From Pleurostoma richardsiae (taxonomy: Eukaryota > Ascomycota > Sordariomycetes > Calosphaeriales > Pleurostomataceae): DNA of 64,000 nt. Numbering within the stretch: the stretch's first letter is position 1; each line of letters begins with the position of its first letter. The stretch covers positions 1-64,000 of the forward strand of contig JANBVO010000036.1 in the NCBI GenBank assembly GCA_030052745.1. The letters run 5' to 3'. Made by a program: the position numbers and the translations under genes. Below are positions 1-12,090 of this stretch, piece after piece. A model generated the notes under the pieces. The model saw nothing but the letters and a program-made list of their open reading frames with translations, made no database searches and was not told the origin of the DNA.

Positions 1-1531
1 CTGGTCATCTCGCGATCCGACGTGTGTGGGGGAATGAAAAAAAGTGGGGGGCGAACACGAGCTTGCAATAGACAGTAACTACTGCGGTATGGTATGCAAA
101 GCACGCGCCGGCAACATGGGTCGCAATGGGTAAGCGCGTCGGAGAGGCGGCGGGCTGGACGAGCTCACACCTTGCCATGCCGGAGAAATAAACCCAGGAC
201 GACACTAACTACTCAGGCAGCCAGCTAGAGCCGCTGGGAGAGGCCCTGTTTCACCCCCTCGTCTCTCATCCCGCATCGCGCATCCCGCGACGCAGGCTGG
301 GAGCTGAAGCTCGAGCCGCCCGGCGCCGCCTGCCCAAAATTCGCAAGACGCTTCGACCCTCGTTAGCATGGTGGCCCCTCCCTGTCCGGCAGCAAACTGC
401 TGCCCCGATCTGGCTGCCGAGCGATGGATCCCGTCCCGAAGCTGGCCTGGCGTCCGGCCTGCTGGTCGCCCTACCCCGCGATGCCATCCCATGTTAACCG
501 TCCTCGCCTCCCAGCGGCGGCAGAAGCCATAGCCGACGTCAGCTCCCGGCCTCGCCGGCGAACCTGCCAGGCCTGGGCCGACTCCCGAGACTACTTGGCT
601 CGAGGGAACAAGAAGGCCATGCGAACGCTACGCAGCGTGGATAGGTGGACTGATAGATACTACCAAATTCGGTAAGACAGCAAAAATCCAACGCTCGACC
701 TACGAACAGAAACAGATCAGAAGAAGAACATTGGCGAGTACTCGGAAAGTCGTTATCTTTCGTTGTATCTGGTTTCAGTTTCTTATGATTTCTATTCTTT
801 ATTGTTGTTCAAGAGAGGTTGTCATGGTTTTCAGAACTCGCGTCTTTCTTTCTTGAACTAGGGCTGGCCGAGGAGAGATGCGAGTCCAAATAGGTCACCA
901 ACTACGGTGGTTTTCCAGCCACTCTAAAGTGCCCGTTTGGATCTCTGTCTTCCCTGGACCGTCCAGGCACGCAGTAGTCTGCAGGGATGTGCAACACAGC
1001 GAGGTGGTGGTGTATCCCCCCTCCTGAGCTTCGTCTTCGGTAACGGCGAGGAAGCCTACCTTGATTGATACCACGGGTATCCAGGCGCTAGGCCTTAAAC
1101 AACAGAACGGTTAGACATGGCGAAGTCCCTCCACATGCCCTGCTCGTTCCTAGTATCCACCATACTGGCCTGGAGCCCGGTCGAAGTGGTGCAGACGACG
1201 CCGAGACGGCTATAACAAGCGTCCATCTCCTGGCCTCGACGATGTTCGTGACTGACTTGGTTCGTTGAGTGCGATCCTCTCTCCCCCCCTCCTCCCTCTT
1301 TCTCTCTATCGCATTGCGTCCGAGGTTCCTCACACTCGTCGACGCTCTGCCGTGTCATATACCGCAACTCGATGTTTTGATCCCGCTTGATACCCCTTTC
1401 CCCTCGTACCTACCTAATCCCACTGCGCCTTGAACTTCCCCCCTGGCACCGGATACCAGACGGCCGTCCTTGCCTGTCTCCGAGATCATACTTCTACCTG
1501 TTTCTGCTGCACCGGATTAGCACTCTCAGTC
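1..1531. other. Left-edge intergenic and promoter region of the PKS-NRPS
   Basis: No convincing gene is visible on either strand; short open frames here lack recognisable motifs. A pyrimidine-rich tract at about 1275-1310 lies roughly 220 bases before the chosen start of the PKS-NRPS and looks like the CT-rich core promoter or leader common in filamentous fungi. The window begins inside this intergenic region, so further cluster genes may lie to the left. Confidence 0.5.
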
Positions 1532-4500
1532 ATGAGTCCCTCGTTTCCGGCGGGACCCATCGCCATCATCGGCAGCGGGTGCCGCTTTCCCGGGGAGGTG
1601 AACAACCCCTCGAAGCTGTGGGAGCTGCTGCGCGAGCCTCACGACGTCTCCCGCAGCATCGACCGCTTCCACGCGCCCGGCTTCTACCACCGGGATGGCC
1701 ACTATCACGGGGCCAGCAACGTGTCGGACGCGTACCTCCTCAGCGAGGACCCACGGGTCTTTGATGCGCAGTTCTTCAACATCCAGGCGGGCGAGGCCGA
1801 GTCCATCGACCCCCAGCAGCGGCTACTGCTGGAGACGGTCTATGAGGGCCTGGAGTCGGCCGGTCTGGCACTGGAGGATCTCAAGGGCTCACCAACGGCC
1901 GTCTTCGTGGGCGTCATGTGCGACGACTACGCCGGCCTCGTGTACCACGACTCCGAGTCCATCCCCACGTACGCAGCGACGGGCATCTCGCGCGCCATTC
2001 TGTCAAACCGCTTGTCGTATGTCTTCGACTGGCGCGGCCCGTCCATGACCATCGACACGGCCTGCTCGTCCAGCCTTGTCGCCGTACACCAGGCCGTGCA
2101 GGTGCTACGCAACGGCACCGCCAAGCTGGCCGTGGCCGCCGGCGTCAACCTCATCTTCAGCCCCAACATGTTCATCGCCGAGAGCAACCTCAACATGCTT
2201 TCGGCAACGGGCAAGTCGCAGATGTGGGACGCCGCCGCCAACGGCTACGCCCGCGGCGAGGGCATCGGCGCCGTCATCCTCAAGCCCCTGAGCGCCGCCA
2301 TTGCCGACGGCGACCACATCGAGTGCGTCGTGCGTGAGACGGGCCTGAACCAGGACGGCCACACCTCTGGCATCACCATGCCCAACTCCGACGCCCAGGT
2401 ACGCCTGATCCTAGACACGTACGCCCGCGCCGGCCTCGACCTGCGCAACCCCGCCGACCGTTGCCAGTACTTCGAGGCTCACGGCACCGGGACCAAGGCC
2501 GGCGACGGCGTCGAGTCACGCGCCATCTATCACGCCCTCTTCCCCTCCGATGTACGTGTCGAGGACGTCGGCCCGTTGTACGTCGGCTCTATCAAGACCG
2601 TCGTCGGGCACACCGAGGGTGCCGCCGGCATCGCCGGCGTGCTGCGCGCCTCCCTGGCGATCAGCCATGAGACCATCCCGCCCAACCTACACTTCTCCGC
2701 ACTGAACCCCGACATCGCCTCCTTCTACGGCCCGCTGCAGATCGCCACCGAGCCACAGGCCTGGCCGGCCGTGCCCACTGGCGGCGTTCGCCGCGCCAGT
2801 GTCAACAGCTTCGGCTTCGGCGGTGCCAACGCCCACGCGATCCTCGAGGGCTTCGACCCGGCCTACCACGGCCACGCCTCACGCCTGCCAACCACCTCCC
2901 CCGTCAACCCGCTGCCGCTGGTGCTGTCGGCCACCTCCGAGAAGTCGCTGGCCAACCTCGTGCGCGCCTACCTCGACTACCTACACCAGCACCCGCACGC
3001 CGATCTGCACAGCCTGGCCGCCACCCTATTCCACCGCCGCTCCACCTTCGCCTTCCGCACCGCCTTCGCCGGCCAGTCGGTCGAGGCGCTTCTGCCGTGT
3101 CTGCAGGCGACGCTTGAGGACAAGACCTCGCCCCTGGCGAGCCCGCTTGTGCGCGCCACCGCCGGCGAGCGGCGCCTGCTGGGCGTCTTCACCGGCCAGG
3201 GCGCGCAGTGGGCGACCATGGGCTGCGACCTGATCCGCGCGTCGCCGCTGGCTGAGGCTATTGTCGACCGCCTCGAGGCGGCCCTGCAGGAGCTGCCGGC
3301 AGGGGACCGTCCCGCGTGGTCGCTCAAGGAGCAGCTGTTGGTCGACGCCGACCGCTCGCGCATCGCCGAGGGCGAGCTGTCGCAGCCGCTGTGCACAGTC
3401 CTGCAGATCCTGCTCGTGGACCTGCTGCGCGTGGCCGGCGTCACCTTTGACCGTGTCGTGGGCCACTCGAGCGGAGAGATTGGTGCTGCCTACGCCGCCG
3501 GCTTTCTCAGCGCCGCCGACGCCATCAAGGTTGCGTACTACCGCGGCCGCTTCGCCCGCCTTGCGCGCGGCCCGGCCGGCCAGCGCGGCGCCATGATCGC
3601 CGCCGGCACCGACATGGCCGACGCCCTCGATCTGGTCGGCCTTCCGGCCTTTGCCGGCCGCGTAGGACTGGCCGCTTGGAACTCCTCGTCGAGCACCACC
3701 CTGTCGGGCGACGCCGACGCCGTCCAGCACATCGAGCTGGTCTTGCAGGACGAGTCCAAGTTCAACCGTCTGCTCAAGGTCGACACCGCCTATCACTCGC
3801 ACCACATGCACCCGTGTTCGGGCCCTTACCGTGAAGCCCTCGCCGCCTGCCGCATCCAGATCCAGAAGCCCAACGGCGCTACTCGCTGGTACTCGTCGGT
3901 GTACAGCGGCCGGCGCATCGACGCCGACACTGACGCCGACACGCTCCGCCACGACTACTGGGTCCAGAACATGGTCAGCCCCGTGCTCTTCTCGGCCGCC
4001 GTCGAGGCGGGCCTCCGGGATGGGATTGGCGACGGCGCCGCGGCCAAGCCACCTACCATGGCCGTCGAGGTCGGTCCGCATCCCGCGCTCAAGGGTCCGG
4101 CTACCAGCACGATCGAGGAGGTGCTCGGCACCGCCATACCCTACGCCGGCACGGTGACGCGCGGCCGCCACGACGTCGACGCCCTAGCCGCCACCCTAGG
4201 CAGTCTTTGGACCGTCTTCGGCCGCGCGGGCGCCGACCTGCAGGCCTACGCGCGCCTCTTCGTCAACCAGGAGCCCGCCCTTGTGCGCGGCCTGCCGGCG
4301 TACCCCTGGAACCACGATCGCACATTCTGGTACGAGTCGCGCGAGTCGCGCATGCACCGCTTCCGGCCCCAGCCCGCCCACCCGCTGCTCGGCGTCCGGG
4401 TGCACGCCGCCGGCCAGCGCGAGTACCGCTGGCGCAACTATCTCTCGCCGACCGAGGTTGCTTGGCTTCCGGGCCACAAGATCCAGGGCCAGACGCTGAT

Positions 4501-7500
4501 GCCGGCCGCCGCCTTCCTGACCATGGCCATCGAGGCCGGCCGCCTGGCTGTCGAGGATGCCGAGGGCGACGACGCCCGCGAGGTCCAGCTGATCGAGCTG
4601 TCCGATGCTGCCATCCACCGGGCCCTGGGCTTCCTCGACGACCGCGGCGTCGAGACCTTGTTCTCGCTGTCCCAGGTCGCCGTCACCAGCCACAGCGACG
4701 GCGTGTCGGTGCTGACCGCTGACTTCCAGTGCGACGCCTGCCCCTCGCGCGATGCGGGCTCCTTCGTCCTCATGGCCAGCGGACGCGTCACCGTGCGCAC
4801 CGGGCCCGTCTCGCCGTCCTTGCTGCTGCCGCGCCCCGCCGCCGACGTGGCCGACCGCCGCCTGAGCGCCATCAGCATCGACCACTTCTACGGCGAGCTG
4901 GCCTCGCTCGGCTACAACTACACGGAGCTCTTCAAGGGCGTCACCGCCCTGCAGCGCACCACCAGCCACGCCACCGGCGAGATCGTGTCCACCTGGAGTG
5001 ACCCCGACAAGACCACCGAGCCCGAGCCCTACTGCCTGCACCCCTCGGTCCTCGACGTCGCCTTCCAGACCATCTTTGCCGCCGTCAGCCACCCTGGCGA
5101 CGGCTCCCTGTGGACCCTGCACATCCCGACCACCATCAAGCGCGTCGTCATCAACCCGGCTGCCTGCCCCCCGGACAGTGCGTTGCACGTGCCGCTGGCC
5201 TTCTCCACTCGCTCGTATGTCTCCGATACGGGCGCCATCACAGGTGACATCGGCCTGTTCGTCGCCGACGCAGACGGCGGGGCCGCGCATGCCCTGGCCC
5301 AGATCGAGGCCCTGGCCGTCTCCCCCATCGCCCCGGCCACCGAGAAGGACGACCGCCAGATGTTCGCTGACACGTACCTGTTCCCACTGCACCCCGACGC
5401 CGATGCCGTGTCGGCCGCCACCCCGGCCGCGCTGTGCGACGACGACCAGGCCGGCGTCGCCACCCTGGAGCGCATCACCCTCTACTACGTCCGCCAGCTC
5501 CTCGCGGGAGGCGGGAGCGACGACGAGACCCCGTCGGCGCTGCGCGACTGGGCGCAGAGCGTCGTTGACCTCGCTGCCTCGGGCCTGCATCCCACCGCCC
5601 GCGCCGAGTGGCTGTCCGACACGCTCGACGACATAGAGGCGGTGGCTGAGATGCTCACGCCTGGCTCGGCCCTGCGTGCCGACTACGAGCGCATCGCTGC
5701 CCTGGGCGGCCAGGCCAGGGAGGACGGCGTGCCGCCCTCCGCCGCCGTCGTCGCCGCCACAGACCAGCTCGTACAGTTCTACGAGACGTCGCTCGGCACC
5801 GCGCAGTCCTGCACGCATCTGGCCGCCTTAGCCAAGCAGATCGCCATGCGCTTCCCGCAGATGCGCGTGCTCGAGCTCGGCGCCGGCGAGCACAGCGCCA
5901 CCGCTGAGCTGCTGGCCGCGCTGAGCGACGCCTTCGGCACCTACACGGTAGCCGGTGTGTCCGACGCGCACTTTGCCGCGCTGCAGGAATCCTACCCGGC
6001 GCTCGATTCGCGCCTCAGCGCCGTCGCCCTGAGGCTAGACCAGGACGCCCAGGAGCAGGAGCTGGCCGGCGGCGTCTACGACCTCGTCATCGCACCCTAC
6101 GGCCTGCCGGCCACCAGGCGGGCCCTGCGAAACGTGCGCTTCCTGCTCAAGCCCGGCGGCTATCTTGCCGCCCGGCAGGCCAGCGGCGCCGCCTCGCTGC
6201 GCGCCGCCTACATCGTGGGCCACCTGGCCGCGCCCGCCGAGCAACTGTCAGAGGGCAGTGCCGTGCCGCTGCTTGAGGACTGGGACGCCCTGCTGCAGGT
6301 CACTGGCTTCACCGGCGTCGACACGGCCACCTCGGACACCGTCGTGCCGTTCTCCGCCTTCGTCGCCCAGGCCGTCGATGCCGAGATGACCGCCGTGCGC
6401 CAGCCGCTGGCCAGCAAGGCCGCCGTCGGCCACCTGCTCATCATCGGCGGCCAGCACTTCCCGGTGGCACGCCTCGCCCGCGAGCTCGAGCGGCTGCTGG
6501 CGCCGCACTGCAAGAGCGTGCGCGTCATCCGCTCGCTCGATCACCTGGACGTGGCCATGCTGGCTGCCAAGCCGCTGGTGTTGAGCCTGACGGAGCTCGA
6601 CGCGCCCTTCTTCCACAGCGTCACCGGGCTGCGCTTCGAGAACCTTCAGGAGCTCTTCGATCGCTCCCACCAGGTGCTGTGGGTCGTGCGCGGCGCCCAG
6701 GGCGCCAACCCCTACGCCAACATGATGAAGGGTATGGTGCGCACCATGATCTCCGAGTTCCCCGGGCTGTTCGTGCAGATCCTGAACCTCGAGTCGCGCA
6801 TCGAGGGCGCCGGCCGCGTCATCGCCGAGACCCTGCTGCGCCTGCACATCAGCCAGCAGTGGAAGGCCGCCTACCACGCCACCTGGTCCGTCGAGCGCGA
6901 GCTGACGAGCGACCAAGGCAAGCTCTTCGTCACACGCTACCTGCCCAACCGCGCCCTCGACCTCGGCTACAACACCATCCGTCGCCGCGTCGAGACTGAC
7001 GTCTCGCCCGACGACCCCGAAGTCGTCCTCGAGGTCATTGCCGACGACGCCCGCGTCCACGCCCTCTCGCTCCGCCGCCACCGCCTGTCGCCCGTCACCT
7101 CCGGCCTCCACGCCGACGAGCTCGCTGCCGTCGCGGTCATGCGCTCCCTTGCCTGCTCCGTCCGGATCGGCAAGCTGGGCTACCTGCACCTGGTATCGGG
7201 TGTCGACCAGAAGACGGGCGCCCACGTCCTGGCCCTGTCTGAGCAGCACCAGTCCATCGTGACGGTGCCCCGCGCCCGCCTCGTGCCCCTGGATCTGCCG
7301 CGCGCCCAGGAGCGCGCCGCGTTGCTTGCCATAGCCGGCATCATGGCCGCCGCGGCCATCCTCGACGATACCGCCGCGCCCGGCGCCGTGATTCTGCACG
7401 AGCCTGCACCCCTGCTTGCCCACTTCGTGGCCACTGTGGCTGCAGCAAAGGGCCTGCGCCCTATCTTCACGACCGTTCGGCCTGACCTGGCCGGTGAGCC

Positions 7501-10500
7501 GCACTGGGCTTTCGTCCACGCGCAGTCGCCGGACAGCGTCATCCAAACGGCCGTCGCCGACGACGTCGCCGTCTTCGTCGACTGCTCCCGCGGTGCCCCC
7601 ATGGCCGAGCAGCAGCGGCGGCACCTGCCCTTCGGCGCGCGCCGCCAGGTTCTGGAAGACTTTCTCAACACCCGCGCCGCCGTGCACCCGGGCGTCGATG
7701 AACAGCAGCTCCAGGAGGCCCTAAGCGACGCTCTGGCCCTGGCGGCTCCGGGCCTGGCTGCCCTCCCCGCCGTCGCTGACGAGGAGCTGACAATCCAGCG
7801 CCTAGCCGAGCAGAGCCGCCAGGCTGCCGGGCCGGCGTTAAGCACCATCGACTGGACGGGCCCCGGCCCGGTGCGGGCGCGCGTCAAGTCGGCCCTGGAG
7901 GAGGTCACCTTCAGGCCCGACCGGACGTACTTCCTCGTCGGCATGACGGGCAGCCTGGGTCTGTCGACCGTCATGTACATGCTCGCGCGCGGCGCTCGCT
8001 ACTTCGCGCTGGCCAGCCGCAGCCCCAAGGTCGACGAGCGCTGGCTGCGCGACACGCAACGCGCCTTCGGCGCCACCATCCGCGTCCTGGCGCTCGACAT
8101 CACCAGCAAGAAGGCGGTGCAGGACACGTGCGCGGACCTGGCCGCCACCATGCCGCCCGTCGCCGGCGTGGCCAACGCCGCGCTGGTCATCTGCGACGCC
8201 CTGTTCCTGGAGATGGACGCCGACAGGATGAACCAGGCGCTCGGCCCCAAGGTCGCCGGCAGCCAGCACCTCGACGAGGTCTTTGGCGACGCCGACCTCG
8301 ACTTCTTCATCCTCTACTCGTCGCTCGTCTACGTCACCGGAAACCCCGGCCAGACGGCCTACTGTGCCGGCAACGGCTTCCTGGTCGGCCTGGCGCACGG
8401 CCGGCGCGCGCGCGGCAAGACGGCGTCGGTCATGAACCTGGCCGGCATCAGCGGCCTGGGCTTCATCGCACGCACCGACCACGGCATCCTGGCCCGCCTG
8501 GACCTGATGGGCTACGGAGTCATCTCCGAGCACGACTACCTGTACCTGTTCGCCGAGGCCGTGCTCGCCGGCCCTCCGGGGTCTGGTCGCAATCCTGAGG
8601 TGTCGGGCGGCCTGCGCTTCGTCGATCCGGCCAAGGACCAGGGCGTGCCCAAGTGGGTTATCGACCCCAAGTTCAGCCACTACCTGCTGGACCGCAGCTC
8701 GTCGTCCACCGGCGGTGTCGACGCCGGGGACGCCAGAGGTTCCGTGAAGGCCGCCCTACTGGAGGCCACGTCAGTCAAGGAGGCCCTGGCTGTCGTCCTC
8801 GACGCCTTGCTGGCCATGCTGCACAAGCGCCTGCGCCTGCCGGCCGAGGAGACCGTGCCGGCCGATATCGCCGTCGTCGAGCTTGGAGTCGACTCACTGG
8901 TCGCCGTCGAGATGCGCCAGTGGTTCACCGACGAGTTCGACGTCAACATCCCCGTCATGAAGATGCTGGGCGGCGCCACTCTGACTGACCTCGCCGAGGA
9001 CGCCGTCAGCGAGATGGCTGCCGAGCTGATCCCCCTTGTCAAGGCCGCTCAGGTCGACGGCGACGGCGACGACAAAGCTGGAGAGACACCCGCCGAGGCG
9101 GTCGGGTCGCCCGGCAGCGCGAGCGAGACGGCCTCGCAGTCCGACAGCTTCGAGCACGTCTCGGCGGCTGTGCTCTCGAGCGCCACCAGCGACGTCTCGG
9201 GCGAGGACTTTGTCGCCATCGACGGCAACAGTCGCGACGCCAAGCCGGCCAAGCTGGTCGACTCGGCGGCAGCTACGGCGGTGGCCAAACCCAGCCGCCC
9301 GGTGTTCCAGCGCAAGGTCAAGATGGCCATTGCAGCGACGCGCTTCTGGTTCCTGCGGCAGTACCTGGGTGACGACTCGTGCTTCAACGTCGTCTTCCGG
9401 CTGCGCATGACGGGCCGCGTGGACGAGGCCAAGGTGGGCGAGACGATCCGTAAGCTCGGCAACCGGCACGAGGTGTTCCGCACGACCTTCTACTTTGACG
9501 ACAAGACCAACGAGCCCATGCAGGGCGTGCTGCCCGAGACGCGGCTGCGCGTCGAGATGCACAAGATCGCCGGCGAGGACGAGGCGGCGGCGCGAACCGA
9601 CGCCATGATGAAGCACCGCTTCGACCTCGAGGGCGGCGAGGCCATCCGCATCGCCTGGCTGTCGCTGTCGCCCCAGGACCACTTCATGGTCATCGCCTGC
9701 CACCACATCGCCTTCGACGGCTTCAGCACCAACCTGATCCTGTCCGAGCTCGACCTGCTGTACCGCGACCAGCGCATGCCCGCCGTGCAGCGCCAGTTCA
9801 CCGACTTCGCCGTCCAGCAGCGCCGCGAGGTCGACGAGGGCCGCATGGCCAAGGAGGTCGCCTTCTGGCGCGGCGTCTACCCCGACGTGCCGGACCCGCT
9901 GCCCCTGTTCCCGCTCGCCGGCGTGCGCCGGCGCGCCGCCCTGACCGCCTACGCCCACGACGAGGCCTCTCTGACTCTCGACAAGGCCCTGGTCGCCAAG
10001 ATCCGCACCGGCGTGCGCCAGCATCGCGCCACCGTCTTCCACTTCATGCTGGCCGTCTACGAGGTCTTCTTGTTCCGCTTCCTGCGCGTCGAGGACCTGG
10101 CCATCGGCATCGCCGACGCCAACCGCCAGGACGTCAAGTCCCTGACCACCATGGGCTTCCTGCTGAACCTGCTGCCCCTGCGCTTCCGCGCGCCCGCCGC
10201 CGGTGATGCCGCCCCCTTCGGCGCCGTGCTGCAGGCCGCCCGCGACACCGCCCGCGCCGCCCTCGAGAACTCGCGCCTGCCCTTCGACGTGCTGCTCAAC
10301 GAGGTCGACGCGCCCCGCTCCGCCGCCTACAGCCCCCTCTTCCAGGTCTTCCTCGACTACAAGCAGTACGCCGTCAAGATGCCCCGCATCCTCAAGGCCC
10401 AGGCCGAGGGCGAGCGTTTCGACGGCGCCACCGGCTACGACATGGTCCTCGACGTCAAGGACATCAGCGGCGGCGACTTCATCGTCACCGTCCGCACCCA

Positions 10501-12057
10501 GAAGGCCCTGTACCCCAGCCACGCCGACGTCCTGCTCCGCAGTTTCATGCACCTCCTGAACACCTTTGCCAAAGACTTCAAGGCCGAGACCACCACCGCC
10601 GCCCTGTTCTCCGAGGACGAGGCGGCTAAGGCCGTCCAGCTGGGCCGAGGCAAGTGACCTTCTATTTACCCCTTTCTGCCTCCCTACCTTACCTATCCTG
10701 TGCATATCCCTGTCCTGTCCATGCCCCTAGAAACCTGTGCAGATCCAAATTAGACTTAGTATGACGGGCCAGACTGACTTCGGCTTCTGCCAACTCTCAT
10801 AGGCCCCAGCCTGCGTCGTGAGTGGCCCGAGGCCCTGTCGCACCGCATCGACGACGTCGCCGCCCAGCACCCCAACGACATCGCCGTGCGCGACGGGCTG
10901 GGAAGCTCATACACCTACGCCGCCCTGCAGAAGGAGGTGGACGCCATCGGGGACAGCCTCCTGCTGGCCGGCGTCATGCCCGGCCAGATCGTCGCCGTCT
11001 TCCAGGAGCCTTCAGCCCGGTGGATATGCTCGCTGCTGGCCATCTGGCGCGTCGGCGCCGTCTACGTGCCGCTGGATCCCAAGCGGGGCCTGCCGGCTCT
11101 GGCCAGCATCGCGGCAGGCGTCAAGCCCCAGGTCGTGCTGTGCTCCGCGACCACCGTGTCCGACGTCCCGGCGCTCTCGACGACGGCCGGCGTCATCAAT
11201 GTCGACACCGACGTGGCCGAGGCCGTCGCACACACGGCCAACCGCGCCTCGGCAGCTGCCCCCGCCGTCATCCTCTTCACTAGCGGCTCGACCGGCACGC
11301 CCAAGGGCATCGAGATCGCCCACGCCAGCCTGGTCAACCTGCTCGAGGGCTACAGCAGAACCTTCGACCTAGGCCGCCCCGTGGTGCTGCAGCACACCAC
11401 CTACAGCTTCGACATCGCGCTGGACCAGATCATCACTGGCCTCGGCCTCGGCGGCTCGCTGTACGTGGCATCTGCCGCCCAGCGCCAGGACCCGCGCCAG
11501 CTCGCCGACGCCGTCGCCGACGCCGGCATCACCTACGCCAAGGCCACGCCGTCCGAGTTCGTCTCGTGGATCAGCCACGGCCGCGCGGCGCTGACCCGAG
11601 CCGCGCAGTGGCGCTGGGCCGTCATCGGCGGGGAGCACTGGAACGACACGCTGCGCGCCGCCTTCCACAGCCTGCAGCTGCCCGTGCTCGAGCTCCAGAA
11701 CTGCTACGGCCCGACCGAGTTCACCATCGTCTGCGCTAAGCAAAAGATCCCGGTCGACAAGGAGATCGAGGTGCTCTCGGCCGGCCGTGCCCTGCCCAAC
11801 CTCTCGCTGTACATCGCCGACGACCAGGTCCGGGCGCTCCCGACCGGGGTGCTTGGCGAGGTCGTCGTCGGCGGCGCGGGCGCGGCCCTCGGCTACCTGA
11901 ACAACCCGGAGCTCACCAAGGAGAAGTTCGTCGCGGACTGCTACGCCCCCGCCGAGTACCTGGAGGCCGGCTGGAACAAGGCCTACCGCACCGGCGACCT
12001 GGGCTACCTCCAGGCCGATGGCTCCCTCGTCTACACGGGCCGCATCGCCGGCGACAC

Positions 12058-12090
<33 letters not shown>

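Noticed and set aside
205-492. Overlapping minus-strand frames left of the PKS-NRPS
   Set aside because: They overlap one another in different frames, lack motifs, and lie in CG-rich promoter-like sequence.
4196-5818. 540-codon open frame antisense to the PKS
   Set aside because: It is a shadow frame produced by the GC-rich third positions of the PKS; its sequence is Gly/Ala/Arg-rich with no motif.
8894-10705. 603-codon open frame antisense to the ACP-C region
   Set aside because: Same cause: codon bias of the true gene leaves the opposite frame open; the translation is repetitive Gly/Val/Glu/Gln with no family pattern.
10803-10809. TCATAG (ending 10802) as the acceptor of the PKS-NRPS intron
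   Set aside because: It would put a TGA in frame five codons later; the CCCAG ending at 10809 keeps the frame and the linker sequence.
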